Shown in pieces: positions 1-11,597 of a stretch of 64,000 nucleotides of DNA. Below the pieces are notes generated by a model that had not been told where the DNA came from, searched no databases, and worked only from the letters and a program-made list of their open reading frames with translations. Where the stretch lies: positions 744,001-808,000 of the forward strand of contig QANY01005060.1 of assembly GCA_003255025.1 (NCBI GenBank), given 5' to 3'. The position numbers and the translations under genes are program-made. Source of the stretch: Datisca glomerata. Its lineage: Eukaryota > Streptophyta > Magnoliopsida > Cucurbitales > Datiscaceae. Each line of letters starts with the position of its first letter. Positions within the stretch are counted from its first letter, which is position 1.

Positions 1-770
1 AATCTTGTAGTAGATTAATGGGAATATAAGATTACTGTGGTTGGCTTGTAAAACTTTTTAAATGATGATTTTTATGAATTCATAGTTTTATATTTTTATC
101 CTTAAAATATTTTGAAGAGCTAATAATAGTTAGTTAAAATAATAATCTGAATACTATAGAAAACTTAATATTTACAAAAATTAGATTGCAAAAATTAAAA
201 TGTGAAAAGTTTTAAAGAGAACAAAATCAAATTTAAAATATCTAAATCCTATTGAAAATTAGGTTAAAATCATTAAAATTTGGGTTAACAAAGTTCAAAC
301 CCATTAAAATTCCAAAACGCATTAGAAAGCTGATACTTTTGAAAAGAAAAAACAAAACAAAGCTATTAAATTTACCATTTTGAGATCCCACAACGAAAAT
401 ATAACATATTGTCTTCTTATATGATAGCAAAGTATTAGCAAGACATATAAAAAATAAAAAAGAGAGAAACCTACTAATGCATTTTTTTTATAAAAAGGTA
501 AAAGACTTTTTATAAAAAGGTAAAAGATTGATGAGATAGATCTTTAATAGGAAGGGGGAAGAGGGGGGGGATAAGGAGGGTCAATCTTCAATTCCTCCTC
601 AAGAGATGATGTATTATATACCTATTTAAAGAGGGTATCCCATTCCTAAGAGAATTGAATTGCCTTTGAAATTCTCAAAACAAACATAATAATCTTCTAG
701 ATTCTCGTCCGTGGTACAATCTCACCTCAATATGTCTTAAAGCAAATGACCTCTAAAAATTTCATAAATA
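1..770. other. A+T-rich DNA without a recognisable gene
   Basis: No reading frame here resembles a known protein. The stretch lies upstream of the leader and gag of copia element B and may hold decayed 5' LTR sequence. I could not match it to the 3' LTR candidate of that element at 14,684-15,140. A G-rich run sits near 555-570. Confidence 0.5.
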
Positions 771-930
771 CACGGGCCGATTGGCCCGTGAGAAGGAACA
801 GATGTGGGCTTCGGCCACAGCTGACAGTTATTTAAAAAAAAGGAGGTTGTTGGCTTCTGCCCACAGAAGTTATTATTGATTAAAAAAAATTTCTGCCGTT
901 GGGGAATTCCCCAGCCCTCACAGTAACTTT
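771..930. other. Cluster of short hairpins in the element B leader
   Basis: The first hairpin is the perfect stem-loop CACGGGCCGATTGGCCCGTG at 771-790, with 8-bp arms and a 4-base loop. Weaker complementary pairs follow around 805-819 (gtgg/ccac) and 900-915 (ggggaattcccc). The stretch is richer in G+C than its surroundings. Its position ahead of gag matches the G+C-rich leader patches of the related elements A (8,790-8,950) and E (60,950-61,060), so I infer it is leader of element B. Confidence 0.4.
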
Positions 931-1595
931 TGTTTTTTTAAGTTTTAATTAATTTAATTAAATTACTTTTAGGGATTATTTAATTAAATTGGTTTGAGAT
1001 TTATTTATCAATTAATTAAATTAATTTTAAGTAATTAAATTAATTTTAAGGATCATAAATTAATTTTTATCAATTAATTTCAGGATTAATTACGGTACAA
1101 ATTTTAAATTCGAACATTGGTACATTAAATATATTTCAAAATGAATTAATTGAAGCAACATGTCACTAAAATTATATCTCTTATGAAAATTAATTTTATC
1201 TTAAAATATAAACGATTATGTGCGTGTAACTTATGTGAATACTAACCAACCTAAAGGAAGGTAAATATTTGACAGAATTACATGTGCTAATGTGGTAATA
1301 AATACATTATGATTATTCAATTTTATATGTGAACAACAAATCGACCTAAAGGAAGGTTTCTTTTTTGATATGTTCTTATCATCTGTATTTAATTATTACA
1401 CCAAGACATCACTGACAAGTTAATATTTTAGCCAAAGTTAAATTATTAATGGAGTGGCCGGTGTCTGAGATGGGGTTTACCTTTGTTTGAATTTATTATT
1501 ATTCTGGGACTTTTGTGAGCTTATAGGTTGGTTAGTTGTACTCTGTCAAGCTATTACTCCTACTAATATTACTGCCAACATCAAGCAAATAAAAG
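931..1595 (+). other. A+T-rich probable leader of copia element B
   Basis: No gene is seen. Two similar motifs near 1,238-1,256 and 1,328-1,346 share 'cctaaaggaaggt'. The stretch leads directly into the gag remnant of element B. I did not find a primer binding site here. Confidence 0.35.
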
Positions 1596-1806
1596 TACTA
1601 AATGACTCAAACTTCAAGTCCTAGAAAGAGAACATCTTGATAATTCTTGGAGTCATGTACCTCGACCTTACATTAATGACTGATTCTCCTTCACATCTTG
1701 TGATAAAAGTACATATGATGACAAGAGAGATATGTAAAGGTGGGAGAAATCAAATTGCATGCGTATGATGAACATGAAAAAAGCCATTCTAGAAGCATTC
1801 AGGGCA
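1596..1806 (+). pseudogene. gag: Element B copia gag, 5' part (split)
   Basis: The translation shows the start of a Ty1/copia gag protein, which packages the element RNA in cytoplasmic virus-like particles. Recognisable parts are 'NFKSWKENILIILGVM'-like residues near 1,605-1,655 (the W codon is now a stop) and, after a frameshift near 1,740, the 'MNMKKAILEAFR' segment ending at 1,806. The coding sequence then stops at the LTR end of element A. The next gag residues (DIISEKITTAKDFLAY) resume at 10,541 on the same strand. The two pieces join in the order expected for one gag gene, so element A inserted inside it. Confidence 0.7.
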
Positions 1807-3568
1807 TGTTGGGCCAATGGTTGTAAATTAAAGAAAAATAAGTTTGAACCACGAACGGTTTATGGATGGAATATCAAAATTTTCTCTAAACTTATTTAAT
1901 CGAATTGAATAATTAAAAATCAAAACAACAAACGATCATGCATATAAGTATTGAAATGAATAGAAAAATATTGAAACGATTTTCACCTTTGCAATGTATC
2001 AGAGATTTTCTGAATTGGTGGAATTTTTTTATTCGTTCTTCACATTCTTCAAATTTCAAGATCCAAATCTTCGAGCTTGATCTTTAAGAACCAAAATCTA
2101 AGTACGATCTTTAAGAACCAATATCTCAAAATTTTTTTCACACCAATAACCACTCGTTAATTTCAGAAAAATATCTCGTGAGAATTTATTTAGGAACTGA
2201 GTGGGCTCTCAAAACGATTGAATAAGAAAAATCAAAATTTTCTTCTTTCAATTTAAAATTCGACGGTAACATTGAGGAGGGGAAGCAAGGGAAAATAGCA
2301 GGAAAAGACAGGTTTCGGGGGTGGAGTTGTAAAAATGACCGTAATGTTTTTTATTTATAAAAATGACTTAAATATGACCATAGTAAATACAGTTTTTACC
2401 AAAAATACACATGAATAAATAAATTATTTACGCTGTTTCGATCATTTTTGCAATAAACAAACTTCCTGGATATTTTTGCAAGTTGAGCTAGGAAATGGGC
2501 CATTTTTACAATTCTTCCAGGAAGAAAACTCTTTTTTTCTCTGTATAATTACACACTGTATTGATCGATATCAATTATTGTGTTCTAGAGTTGTATTTTA
2601 TCTAATAATTCCATTGTGGCAATCAAATTGCTATAACATACATATAGTTATTAATTTTAGAAATTTATAAATATACCCATATATTTCAAATTTCTCAAAA
2701 TAAACCTAAAATAACCACCATGGCCGAATTTTATATATATCCTCCTAGAATTTGTATTGTATCGAAATTAATCAATCCAATTGATAAGTCTATTTGATAT
2801 CTATCAATTAATTATTTTTTTTATTAACTAATTATCTAATAATTAGAAAATAATAAATTAAATAATTTTAATACAATTAATCACACTTAACTATTTAAGT
2901 GACAATACTCATCACATATGAGTGTAGGAAATACACCCTGTTACCAAAATACATTTTGGTCCGACTGATATCATTTGTTCTATTCATGTTCTCATGAGCT
3001 ATTCTTGAGACTGAAAGGAACCACGTAAACAAAGTTATAGGCTTCAAATACCTGGTGAATTTATCTTTCTAAATTCCCGACCTATTTAATCATGACGTCG
3101 TACGACTCCACTATAGGTTCGATGCCGAATCAACTCTCGATTCATACGCGTTACATTTTCTGTTGGTGCAAATAAACTCATTTATTGCACGCTTCACATA
3201 ATATTTTAGCATATTACCCATCGTGAATATCAGTAACATGAGTGGGGATGTAAAATTATCATTTTACACCTCTTGTTATTATTTCCTTAACTCTTCTGTT
3301 AATTGTGAATAAGAAAGATATAATAGTGAATTGTCTCGTACAATTCACAAGTCTTAATCAATGACTCAATTCATTGAATACCAGGTCTGGTTTATTTATT
3401 TACACACCCATCGATAAGCATAATGTGATATTGTTGCTATCGCAATCTAACCACGAATTTTCATATATGTGAATCACGTAACTCCAACATAGTTGAATTA
3501 CGATCCCAACAGTCGAGATATTATCCATCAATTCGAACTCACCCATTTGACGTATCAAATATCACAAG
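1807..3568 (-). repeat. Element A 3' LTR, missing its first part
   Basis: Long stretches match the 5' LTR copy at 9,220-10,060: 1,807-1,960 with 9,220-9,360, 2,520-3,050 with about 9,370-9,895, and 3,405-3,568 with about 9,895-10,060. The outer end reads TGTTGG on the plus strand, the complement of the usual CA terminus. This copy keeps about 550 bp (near 1,970-2,519) and 350 bp (near 3,050-3,407) that the 5' LTR lacks. It lacks the first 480 bp or so of the LTR, because homology stops at 3,568 at a rearranged junction. The intact LTR was therefore probably about 2.2 kb. Confidence 0.75.
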
Positions 3569-3600
3569 TATGCAAGACTCCAAGAAAGGATATCTTCATT
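3567..3600. other. Inverted filler DNA at a deletion junction
   Basis: About 30 bp (agtatgcaagactccaagaa and onward) match the reverse complement of 4,151-4,180, which lies inside the RT region of the same element. The piece sits exactly between the broken 3' LTR and the broken RNase H gene. I infer templated end joining that copied a nearby stretch in inverse orientation. Confidence 0.65.
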
Positions 3601-3978
3601 CGAGTTTGCTACAGCCCCACTGTTATCGCAATAAAGTGTCATGGGCTTGCAGCTTCTAGAATAACTTCCAGAGTCTTCAAGAACTTTCAAAGCCATACAA
3701 CCTCCTTAGCAGCTTCACAAGCTTCCAGATATTCAGCTTCCATAGTAGAATAGGTGATGCAAGATTGCTTGATACTTCTCTATACAACTGCTCTACCATT
3801 CAGGATGAACACCGATCTTGAAGGGGACCTCCTAGAATCTATCTGCTTCGAAATCAGAATCAGTATATCCTGTCATATCCAGGTCAGTATCTGAATACAC
3901 AAGCATGTAGTTCCTTGTTCTCCTCAGATACTTAAGTATATGCTTGATGGCATTCCAATGCTCGATTCCAAGATTAGA
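3600..3978 (-). pseudogene. pol: Element A copia RNase H, 3'-truncated
   Basis: Reading down from 3,978, the minus strand encodes the RT-RNase H connection ('GIEHWNAIKHILKYLRR', 'GYTDSDFEADRF') and ends in 'TLYCDNSGAVA' near 3,600. The DNSGA motif is an RNase H active-site hallmark of Ty1/copia. The C-terminal part of the domain, the polypurine tract and the first part of the 3' LTR are missing. In-frame stops occur near 3,740-3,830. RNase H removes RNA from the RNA:DNA hybrid during reverse transcription; this copy cannot encode an active enzyme. Confidence 0.8.
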
Positions 3979-4907
3979 TTAGAAACGACTCACCATGCCC
4001 ATAACATAGCAAATGCCTAGCCTAGTGAAACATATTATGTACATGAGACTTCCTACAGCTGAGGCATGGGAAATCTTTATCATGTCTTCCTCTTCTTGAG
4101 AAGTCTTGGGAGACTGCTCCTTGGAGAGGCTGACTCCATGTATGAAAGGAAGATATCCCTTCTTGGAGTCTTGCATACTGCAACAATCCATCATCTTATT
4201 AGTATAAGATGATTGAGACAGTGCCAATTGTCTATTCTTCCTATCTCGAAAGATCTGAATACCTAAGACAAATGCAAATTCTCCAAGATCCTTCATATCA
4301 AATTATTTTTCAAGCCAAATCTTGACATTAGATAATTTTCCTACATCATTACCAATGAGTAGAATATCATTTACGTAGAAGACTAGAAAAATAACTTTCC
4401 CTTCATGTATAAGATTATACATACAGGGTGATGACTGTTTAAAGCTAAAGTTCTTGATAGTTTTGTTAAATCTAATATTCCATGACCGTGACGCTTGCTT
4501 AATTTCATAAATGGACTTCAGTAGTTCGCAAACCTTGCCCTCTTGGCTTTTTTCCATGAACCCATTTGATTGAGTCATATAAATGTGCTCTTCAAGATTG
4601 CCATTCAGAAAAGTAGTCTTGACGTCCATCTGTCAGATTTCACAATCAATGGCAGCAGTAATGGACAAGAGAATTCGGATGGATTCAAGCATGGCTACCG
4701 GCAAGAAGGTATCCTCATAGTTTATACCTTCTTTTTGGGTATAGCCCTTGCGACTAGCTTAGCTTTGAATGTCTCCACATTCCCATCTGGACCTCTTTTT
4801 TTCTTATAAATCCATTTACACCCTACAGGGTTTACTCCTTCAGGAGGATCTATAAGTTTTCAGACTCCGTTCGAGTACATCGAATGTATCTCAACGTTTA
4901 TGGCTTC
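3979..4907 (-). pseudogene. pol: Element A copia reverse transcriptase remnant
   Basis: Two open segments carry the Ty1/copia RT core. At 4,303-4,629 the reading 'MDVKTTFLNGNLEEHIYM' is followed by 'FLVFYVNDILLIGNDVG'; the usual YVDD active site reads YVND. At 3,979-4,296 'KDLGEFAFVLGIQIFRDRK' and the 'ASAVGSLMY' motif follow after a frameshift near 4,300. The upstream part (4,630-4,907) keeps similarity to the N-terminal RT subdomain but has stops. The family makes cDNA from element RNA; the changed active-site Asp and the frameshifts show this copy is dead. Confidence 0.85.
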
Positions 4908-5994
4908 TTACCATAGGTTTTCTTCAGGACTAGCCATGGCCTGTGAGTAGGAAACAAGTTCATTATGAACCTTATATGAGACTGCTGTTAAGGTATCTCC
5001 ATAAGACATGTACCTGACAAGCTGTCTCACAACCCTCCCAGTACGTCGAGGCTCCAATATAGGCTCTGACCATTGTTGTCGTTCTTCCATTATTGAATCA
5101 GAAATAGTTCCCGATTGGAGAGTTGATGTCCTCACATTCAATAATTCCTCTAATACAAGAGTGCTTCTTAACTTCATACTTCTTATATAGTCTTCCTCAA
5201 GAAAACATGCATTCGTGCTAATGAATATTTTCTTGTCAGTTAGACTATAAAAGATGTATCCATTCGATCCCTTGGAATATCCTACAAACATGTATAATTC
5301 TGATCGACTAGCCAACTTGTCTGTCTTCAGTTTTAGGACAAGTGCTGGGCACCCCCATATTCTAAGGTGGTTAAGTAACGACTTTCGTCCATTCCATCTT
5401 TCATATGATGTGCATGGTTCCGTCTTCGATGGAACTTGGTTCAGTATGTATGTTGTTGTTTCCAAGGCATATCCCTAGAATAAATTTGGAAGGGATGAGA
5501 AACTCATCATGGATCTAACCATATCCATCAGAGTTCGATTCCTTCTTTCTAACACATCATTCTGTTTTGGAGTGCCAAGTGCTGTAAGGTGAGAAATAAT
5601 ACATTCTTCCTTAAGAAAGTCTTCGAACTCCTCCTTTTAAGTACTCTTCACCAGGATCAGATCGTAGTGTTTTGATTTATTTCTCTAATTGCTTCTTAAC
5701 CATAGCCATATACTCTTTGAACTTTTCAAAAGTTTAGACTTTGGCGCATTGAAACATGATTAAAACATGAGTAGTCATCAGTGAAGGTTACGAAGTAATC
5801 ATAAACTCCTCTGGCTTGGACATTCAATGGATCACATACATCACTATTGTACGAGTTTGAGGCATTGAGGGGCTCTCGCTGAAAATGGTCTCTTGGTCAT
5901 TTTACCTTCTATATAGGATTCAAATGTGGGTAGTGATTCCACACTTAAAGTTTGCAAAGGACCATTCTTCACAAGTCTTTTAATCTTGTCCAAG
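4908..5994 (-). pseudogene. pol: Element A copia integrase remnant
   Basis: From 5,994 downward the minus strand reads integrase core fragments ('VYDYFVTFTDDYSC', then 'RRNRTL'-like residues near 5,530) broken by several stops. The longest open segment, 4,908-5,465, holds the integrase C-terminal region ('TYILNQVPSK', 'RIWGCPALV', 'MFVGYSKGSNGYIFYS') and the variable linker to RT. The family inserts the cDNA into the host chromosome using a D,D-35-E core. Order on the strand is gag, protease, integrase, RT, RNase H, which is diagnostic of Ty1/copia rather than gypsy. Confidence 0.85.
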
Positions 5995-6533
5995 CTAATA
6001 TGCCCAAGGCGTAAGATCCGTTGAGTCAGACTTCAACCTTTTACTATCCCTTTGTGAATCAGCATTCACTTCAGTGCCACATATCATTAGAACTATTGGT
6101 TTTACGTAAAACAATTTATATATCAAATGTGCAGTAGTAATTAAGCAGTCATTTCTAAAAATATCAATATCTTTAACAATGAAATTCAATTTGAATCCTT
6201 GCTAAATTAAACTAGCTACTGAAACAAGGTTCTTCCAAAAAACTGGGATATATTAAACATAACGTAAACTATAAAACTATTATCTAACGACAATTTAATA
6301 GTTCTCATAGATACAACTGATATTAGTGCTCCATTTCTCCAACAGAATCTGAACTCGCCCTCGTCAAGCCTTCTTGTTTCGCTGAACCCTTGTTGGGAAT
6401 AACATATATGGTTAATGGCTGCACAGTCTACAATCCAAAGAAAAGTAAAGTCAGTCCTATAACAGGTCTCAGTAATAAGTATTATACCTTTAGATCTCAA
6501 CTCTTTGAGATACTCTGAGCAATTGCGTTTCAA
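5995..6533 (-). pseudogene. pol: Element A protease and pre-integrase remnant
   Basis: The segment 6,216-6,533 starts with the second half of the zinc knuckle (KRNCSEY) and holds 'WIVDCAAINHIC', the position of the aspartic protease active site. The normal D-S/T-G is altered to D-C-A. The segment 5,995-6,189 reads 'MNFIVKDIDIFRND', typical of the pre-integrase zinc-binding region. Element E encodes an almost identical stretch at 63,530-63,660, showing that the two elements are one family. Frameshifts separate the segments. Confidence 0.75.
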
Positions 6534-7216
6534 TGACCAGTGGCTCTACAATGATGACACTTGTCTTTTGACTTGTCCACTTTTACAGTGTCCTTGCCTT
6601 TCGCAGCTTTTGAGTTTTTCTTCTTAGCCTTCTTGGGACCTCTCATGTGTTTCTTTTTTGTCTTAGAGATGGAACTGCTTTCAGTAAAGTTTGTCTCTCC
6701 AATCTTCCACTTGCCCTTCAGAAATAGGGTCTCAGCAGCTTGCAGTTCCTTCATCAACTCAGGAAGTGAGTACCTCAACTTATTCATCGAATAATTAAGT
6801 TTAAAGTTCTCAAAAGTGTCAGGTAGAGTCTCAATGATCATATCAACTTGTGTCTCGCCATCTACCTTAGCACTCATGATATCCATCTCATTCAACATCA
6901 TATGTTTCTTGACAGGTGCTCCATGTTTCATTCTGCAATTCATGAAGTTTCACACAGCTGTTTGTTTGGCTTGACGACCCTGATCTCTGAACATTTCAAT
7001 GATGTTCAACATCACATCACCGATAGTTTCCATATTCTGATGATGTTGTTGCAACACATTGCTAACAGAAGCCAAGATGTAGCATCTCACGATCTCATCA
7101 GAACACAACCAAGAAGCATAAGCATCATTTTTCTCTTTTGTCAAATCAACAATTGGCTCAAGGGGATAAGGGATGGTGAGCACAAACTTGTGTTTTTCTA
7201 CCGTCAGCACAAGCAA
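6530..7216 (-). pseudogene. gag: Element A copia gag remnant
   Basis: Two open segments, 6,950-7,216 and 6,530-6,943, form a copia gag separated by a stop. Key pieces are 'NDAYASWLCSDEIVRCYIL', 'DGETQVDMIIETLPDTFENF', a lysine-rich stretch and the zinc knuckle CHHCRATGH at the end, whose last Cys lies across the frameshift (CX2CX4HX4C). The homologous gag of element E lies at 62,519-63,210 with many of the same residues. Gag coats the RNA in virus-like particles. Confidence 0.85.
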
Positions 7217-9204
7217 GATTACGTTTCTAATCTATGTAATTTTCAACAGTAAATTTATTTGCATTTAAGATAGTAGAGAGTGAGGATAGCGATATAACTA
7301 CTAAAAAGAATAAATAAAGATGTGTAAATAAATACTCAATCATTTAGAAAAGTATGGTGCATGATGAAAATACTTAAATATTTAAAAATCTAATAAAAAA
7401 TATTTCTTCCATGATGTTACGATCAACAACAATAGCTTTTCTCATCTAAGAACAACGTCCAAGCTACCTCATGTCGCATCGAGAATCCTTTCATTTGGTT
7501 AACGTTTCTCAAGATGTCACTACATCTAGCTTAACCAATCACCAATGATTTTGGTCACCTTAGCTCCATTGACTAGCCCCTACGAGGGATTCCAATTTCC
7601 TTCTCTCTAAGTGTTTAACCAACGCATCACCTTTAGAGGTTGTTATGAACTAACAGTCCGTTTAGGGATGGTCCTGCCTCACTACTTCATTTACAAGCTT
7701 TAGTTTCTTAAGCAACTCGATGACTCAAAGAGACACGATTCCAAAGTTTCTCCCACTGAAAAGAGGATCGCTAGGGTGGCTCTAAATCATTCATCGTGCC
7801 ACGCGGAAGTTTGCGTTGAGAACTTTGGGAATGTTCAACGTAAACGACCCTCCCACTTAATTTTTGGAAAATGGATTTTTTGTTGTTTTTTCAAATATTA
7901 TAACTCTTTATTAATTTAGAAAAAAATAAGTTTCAAAAATTATAAACTTTTACAAAATTTAAATCCTAATTTAAAATTTATAACTTTTATAAAATTCGCA
8001 TTGTATTTAAATTATAACCAATTATAAATTAAAATACAATGATGTATGTACATGCTACATGATATTTTGATATCGGCATATCACTATTTTCTATATGACA
8101 TGTTATATGATGATGCAGAATTAATAATAAATCATCAATACAAAATTTACCTCTCTATTGACTCATTTCTAATTACAACCATAAAGAATAATAAATAAAT
8201 TAAAATTAATTTAAATATTAATCTTCTTGGCGTGTGCAATTGTCACTTTGTCCTTCAGGAAGTCCCATTAATTTGTAACTCTTTAAAGAAGACCATTCCC
8301 ATTTTAGAATTCAAATTTAAAATTTTAAAATTTAAATTCAAAATTCAAAATTTAAAATTTAAATTTTGATCAAAACCCTTTAATTAAGGAAAATTATTTT
8401 CCTAATTAAATAATTTCATTATAATTCTTCTTAAATCTAAAATTTAAAAGATAAAAGATAAATTATAAATGAATTATTATCTTTTAAATTTAAAATTCAA
8501 AAGATAAAATTGATAATTATTTTTTGAATTCAAAATCCAAAAGATAAAAGGATAAAAAAAGATAATTATCTTTTAAAATCAAATTTCAAAAGATAAAATA
8601 GATAAAATGAGTAATTATATTTTAAATATATGATACCATATCTTTTGAACTTTAGTTATCTTTTGTCCGTAAAAACTAAAATTCAACATTCAAAATATTA
8701 AAGATAAAAGATGAGATTAGGGTTTTTTTTGCATAACATCAAAAGGTTTCTTAAATCTTAATTGCTATCGCTTTAAATTTTAGTCACCACGCATGGCATA
8801 ACAGTGAACAGCAGGAGGTGGTGCAGCATGACGGCGGGTGGCGGCAGCGGCCGGTGACTTTTCCGGTGACTTACCGGCTATAGTTTTCTGATGGCGACAA
8901 CTTCCGACAACGATTTCGGCAAATGACGTTTTTCTGTGGTTTTCGAGGCGGTGGTGATATTACATCAAATTTATCAAAAATTAAAATTTTTAAAATAAAA
9001 TAAATTACATAAAATCTTATGCCTCAAATCCGGCGTACATCAATTCTAAATTGAAAGCAAAAATGCCTAGAGCCTATAGTTAGAGATCCAATCACATAAA
9101 ACATTCAAATAGATTTAAATATACCATACACAAATATATGGAAATATCAACAGATTTATTGATACATTCGTTTCAAATATCTATATGCATAATCAAGAAC
9201 CTAT
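7217..9204 (-). other. Element A leader between gag and PBS
   Basis: This 2-kb untranslated leader has no gene. Its first part (7,440-7,860) matches the leader of element E (61,850-62,300) in opposite orientation. At 8,430-8,640 there are about four degenerate copies of an A+T-rich unit containing 'caaaagataaaa'. A G+C-rich patch sits at 8,790-8,950. Confidence 0.6.
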
Positions 9205-9217
9205 GGCTCTGATACTA
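9205..9217 (-). other. Primer binding site of element A
   Basis: On the minus strand this reads TAGTATCAGAGCC, one base from TGGTATCAGAGCC. That sequence pairs with the 3' end of plant initiator methionine tRNA, the usual primer for copia reverse transcription. It lies directly inside the LTR end at 9,220. Confidence 0.75.
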
Positions 9218-9219
9218 AT

Positions 9220-10540
9220 TGTTGGATTGGTGGTTTTAATTAAAGAAAAATAAGTTTGAACCACGAGCAGTTCGTAGGTGGAATATTAAAATTTTTTTAA
9301 AACTTATTTAATCAAATTGAATAATTAAAAACCAAAACAACAAACGAGCATGCATATCAAATATTGAGAGGGGAAGAAAACTCTTTTTCTCTTTGTGTAA
9401 TTACACATTGTATTGATTAGTATCAATTACCGTGTTCTGTCTAATACAATTCTATTGTGGCAATCCAATTGCTATCACATATATATAGTTATTAATTTTA
9501 AGAATTTGTGAATATACCATATATTTCAAATTTCTGAAAATTAACCCCAAAATAACCACCATGGCCAAATTTTGTATATATCCTCTTAGAATTTGTGTTG
9601 TATCGAAATTCATCAATTCAATTGATAAATCTAATTGATCTCTATTAGTTAGTTAATTAATTTTTTTTTTGTTAACTAATTATCCAATAATTAGAAAAAT
9701 ATAATTTAATTAATGTTAATACAATTAATCACACTTAACTAATTAAGTGACAACACCCATCACATATGAGTGTAGGAAATACACATTGGCGCCAAAATAC
9801 ATTTTGATCCAACTGATATTGTTTCTTCTATTCCTATTCTCATAAGTCATTCCTGAGACCGAATGGACCTATATACACAAAGTTATAGGATTCAAAAACC
9901 CATCAATAAAGCATAAGGTGATACTGTTACTTTCATAATCCAACCACGAATTTTCATATCTGTGAATCACGTAACTTCAACATAGTCGAATTACGATTCT
10001 AACAGCTGAGATATTGTCCGCCAATTCAAACTCACCCATTTGACATATAAAATATCGCAAGTAACTAAGTCAAGCTACCTATTCACCTCAGGATTAAGGT
10101 ATTTATGAAAATACTCTTAAGATATAACAATTAGATTTAGAGCTAGGTAAACAATTTTTTTCTTTAAACTAATTTGTTACTGGTCTATTCAACATGTTCC
10201 ATAACATGGCTAGTTTAACCGTTTGAGTCTCCATTCGCATTCCCCAAGACTAGCATCCATTGGTTCAACCAAACAGTCGTAATCGGATTCGATTACCCAG
10301 TCGATCCTAAGACTGCGAATAACGTTTTGAACTATTTTGGAAGAGTTTGTCTAGAAGATTCCTCTACCTTTACTCTTGTCACAATGATAATAGTTTCAAG
10401 ACATGAGTAAATTATAAACAGACTTTAATTAAAGGAAAACTTTTATTTATTCATTAAATTTAGTAATACAAAATGTCTGAGAAATAAGTAAATACTCATA
10501 AATAGTTATTACACCCTACTTTATGGACATAATTTCAACA
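9220..10540 (-). repeat. Element A 5' LTR, internally deleted
   Basis: In element orientation this LTR starts TGTTGAAATTATG at 10,540 and ends CCAATCCAACA at 9,220, so it has TG...CA ends. It matches the 3' LTR over three blocks, and its first 480 bp match the start of element E (59,805 onward). Two internal deletions of about 550 and 350 bp relative to the 3' copy explain its shorter length. The flanking bases are tgaca (10,541-10,545) and gggca (1,802-1,806), a possible decayed 5-bp target duplication. Confidence 0.8.
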
Positions 10541-11066
10541 TGACATTATATCTGAAAAAATTACTACAGCTAAAGATTTCCTTGCATATATTGAAAAGAG
10601 GTTTGTCAAATCAGGGAGGTATAAGGATAATGGCAACATCAGGGAGTACATCATAGAAACGTCTCATCTTGTTTCAAGGTTGAAAGCGCTTAAGCTCGAA
10701 CTCTCTAAGCTTGCTTGTTCATATGGTTTTGATATCGGTGCCGCCTTAGTTCATCCAGTTTAAGGTGAGCTACAACTATCAAAAAGAGACTTGGTCTTTA
10801 AATGAGCAGATCTCACACTATGTTTAGAAAAGGAAATGGTGAAGCGAGATAAGATAGATAGTTCTTACCTGGCCCCAATCTCTAAAAATAAGGGCAAAAG
10901 AAAGAAAATGAAGAAGGATAAGGAAGCTGCTGATACAGTACCACACAAAAAACAACAAAATAAACTAGTTGATCCAGAAGGTACCTGTTGTTGCTTCTGT
11001 GGAATTGAAATGTAGAGGAAGAAGCATTGCATCAACTATCACGCTTGGAGTGCTTAGAAATGTATG
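10541..11066 (+). pseudogene. gag: Element B copia gag, 3' part
   Basis: The first codons read 'DIISEKITTAKDFLAYIEK', continuing the gag piece that stops at 1,806. Further segments are 'GNIREYIIETSHLVSRLKAL', a lysine-rich basic stretch near 10,880-10,960 and a knuckle remnant 'CCCFCG' near 10,985. Several in-frame stops and frameshifts are present. Gag of this type binds the element RNA. Split by element A and stop-laden, it is certainly inactive. Confidence 0.75.
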
Positions 11067-11597
11067 GTTGTTAACTTGGTTGTTCCGAGGTTAATTTATG
11101 TTCAGTTCCTAGACACACATGATAGATAGATTTTGGTGTAACAATTGACATCAGTGTGTCTATGCAGAGTTACTTGACTTGTCAAAAACCAAGTGATGTT
11201 GAAAGATACATCTATGTGGGAAATGGTAAGAGGGTTGAAGTTGAGTCAATATGAAAATTTAGATTATTGTTAAAGACTGAATTTTATTTGAATCATAATG
11301 AAACATTTATTGTAACGTCTTTTAGACAAAATTTGATTCCTATTTCTGTTTTGGACAAAGCTGGTTATGTTTGTTCATTTGGAGATGAAAATTTTGATTT
11401 GTTTCGTGATTCAAATTTGGTTGGTTCTGGTCCTTTATGAGGTCCGATAATCTTCATTTACTTGATCAATTACTTCATTTAATGAATCTCTACAATTAAA
11501 TACACGAGGTACTAAAAGAAAATTAATCAGTAAGAATTCGACTACGTTATGGCACAAGAGATTATGTCATATCTCCAGATGAAAAATAGAGAGACTT
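11067..11597 (+). pseudogene. pol: Element B protease and pre-integrase remnant
   Basis: Broken frames hold residues typical of the copia protease to pre-integrase interval, such as 'FRQNLIPISVLDKAGY' near 11,325-11,370 and 'LWHKRLCHISR'-like residues near 11,545-11,580. No single open frame exceeds 60 codons. The assignment rests on position between gag and integrase and on these short matches. Confidence 0.6.

Noticed and set aside
2476..2670. 64-codon plus-strand open frame as a small gene
   Set aside because: It lies inside the LTR of element A, and its counterpart in the other LTR (9,370-9,500) is not open in the same way.
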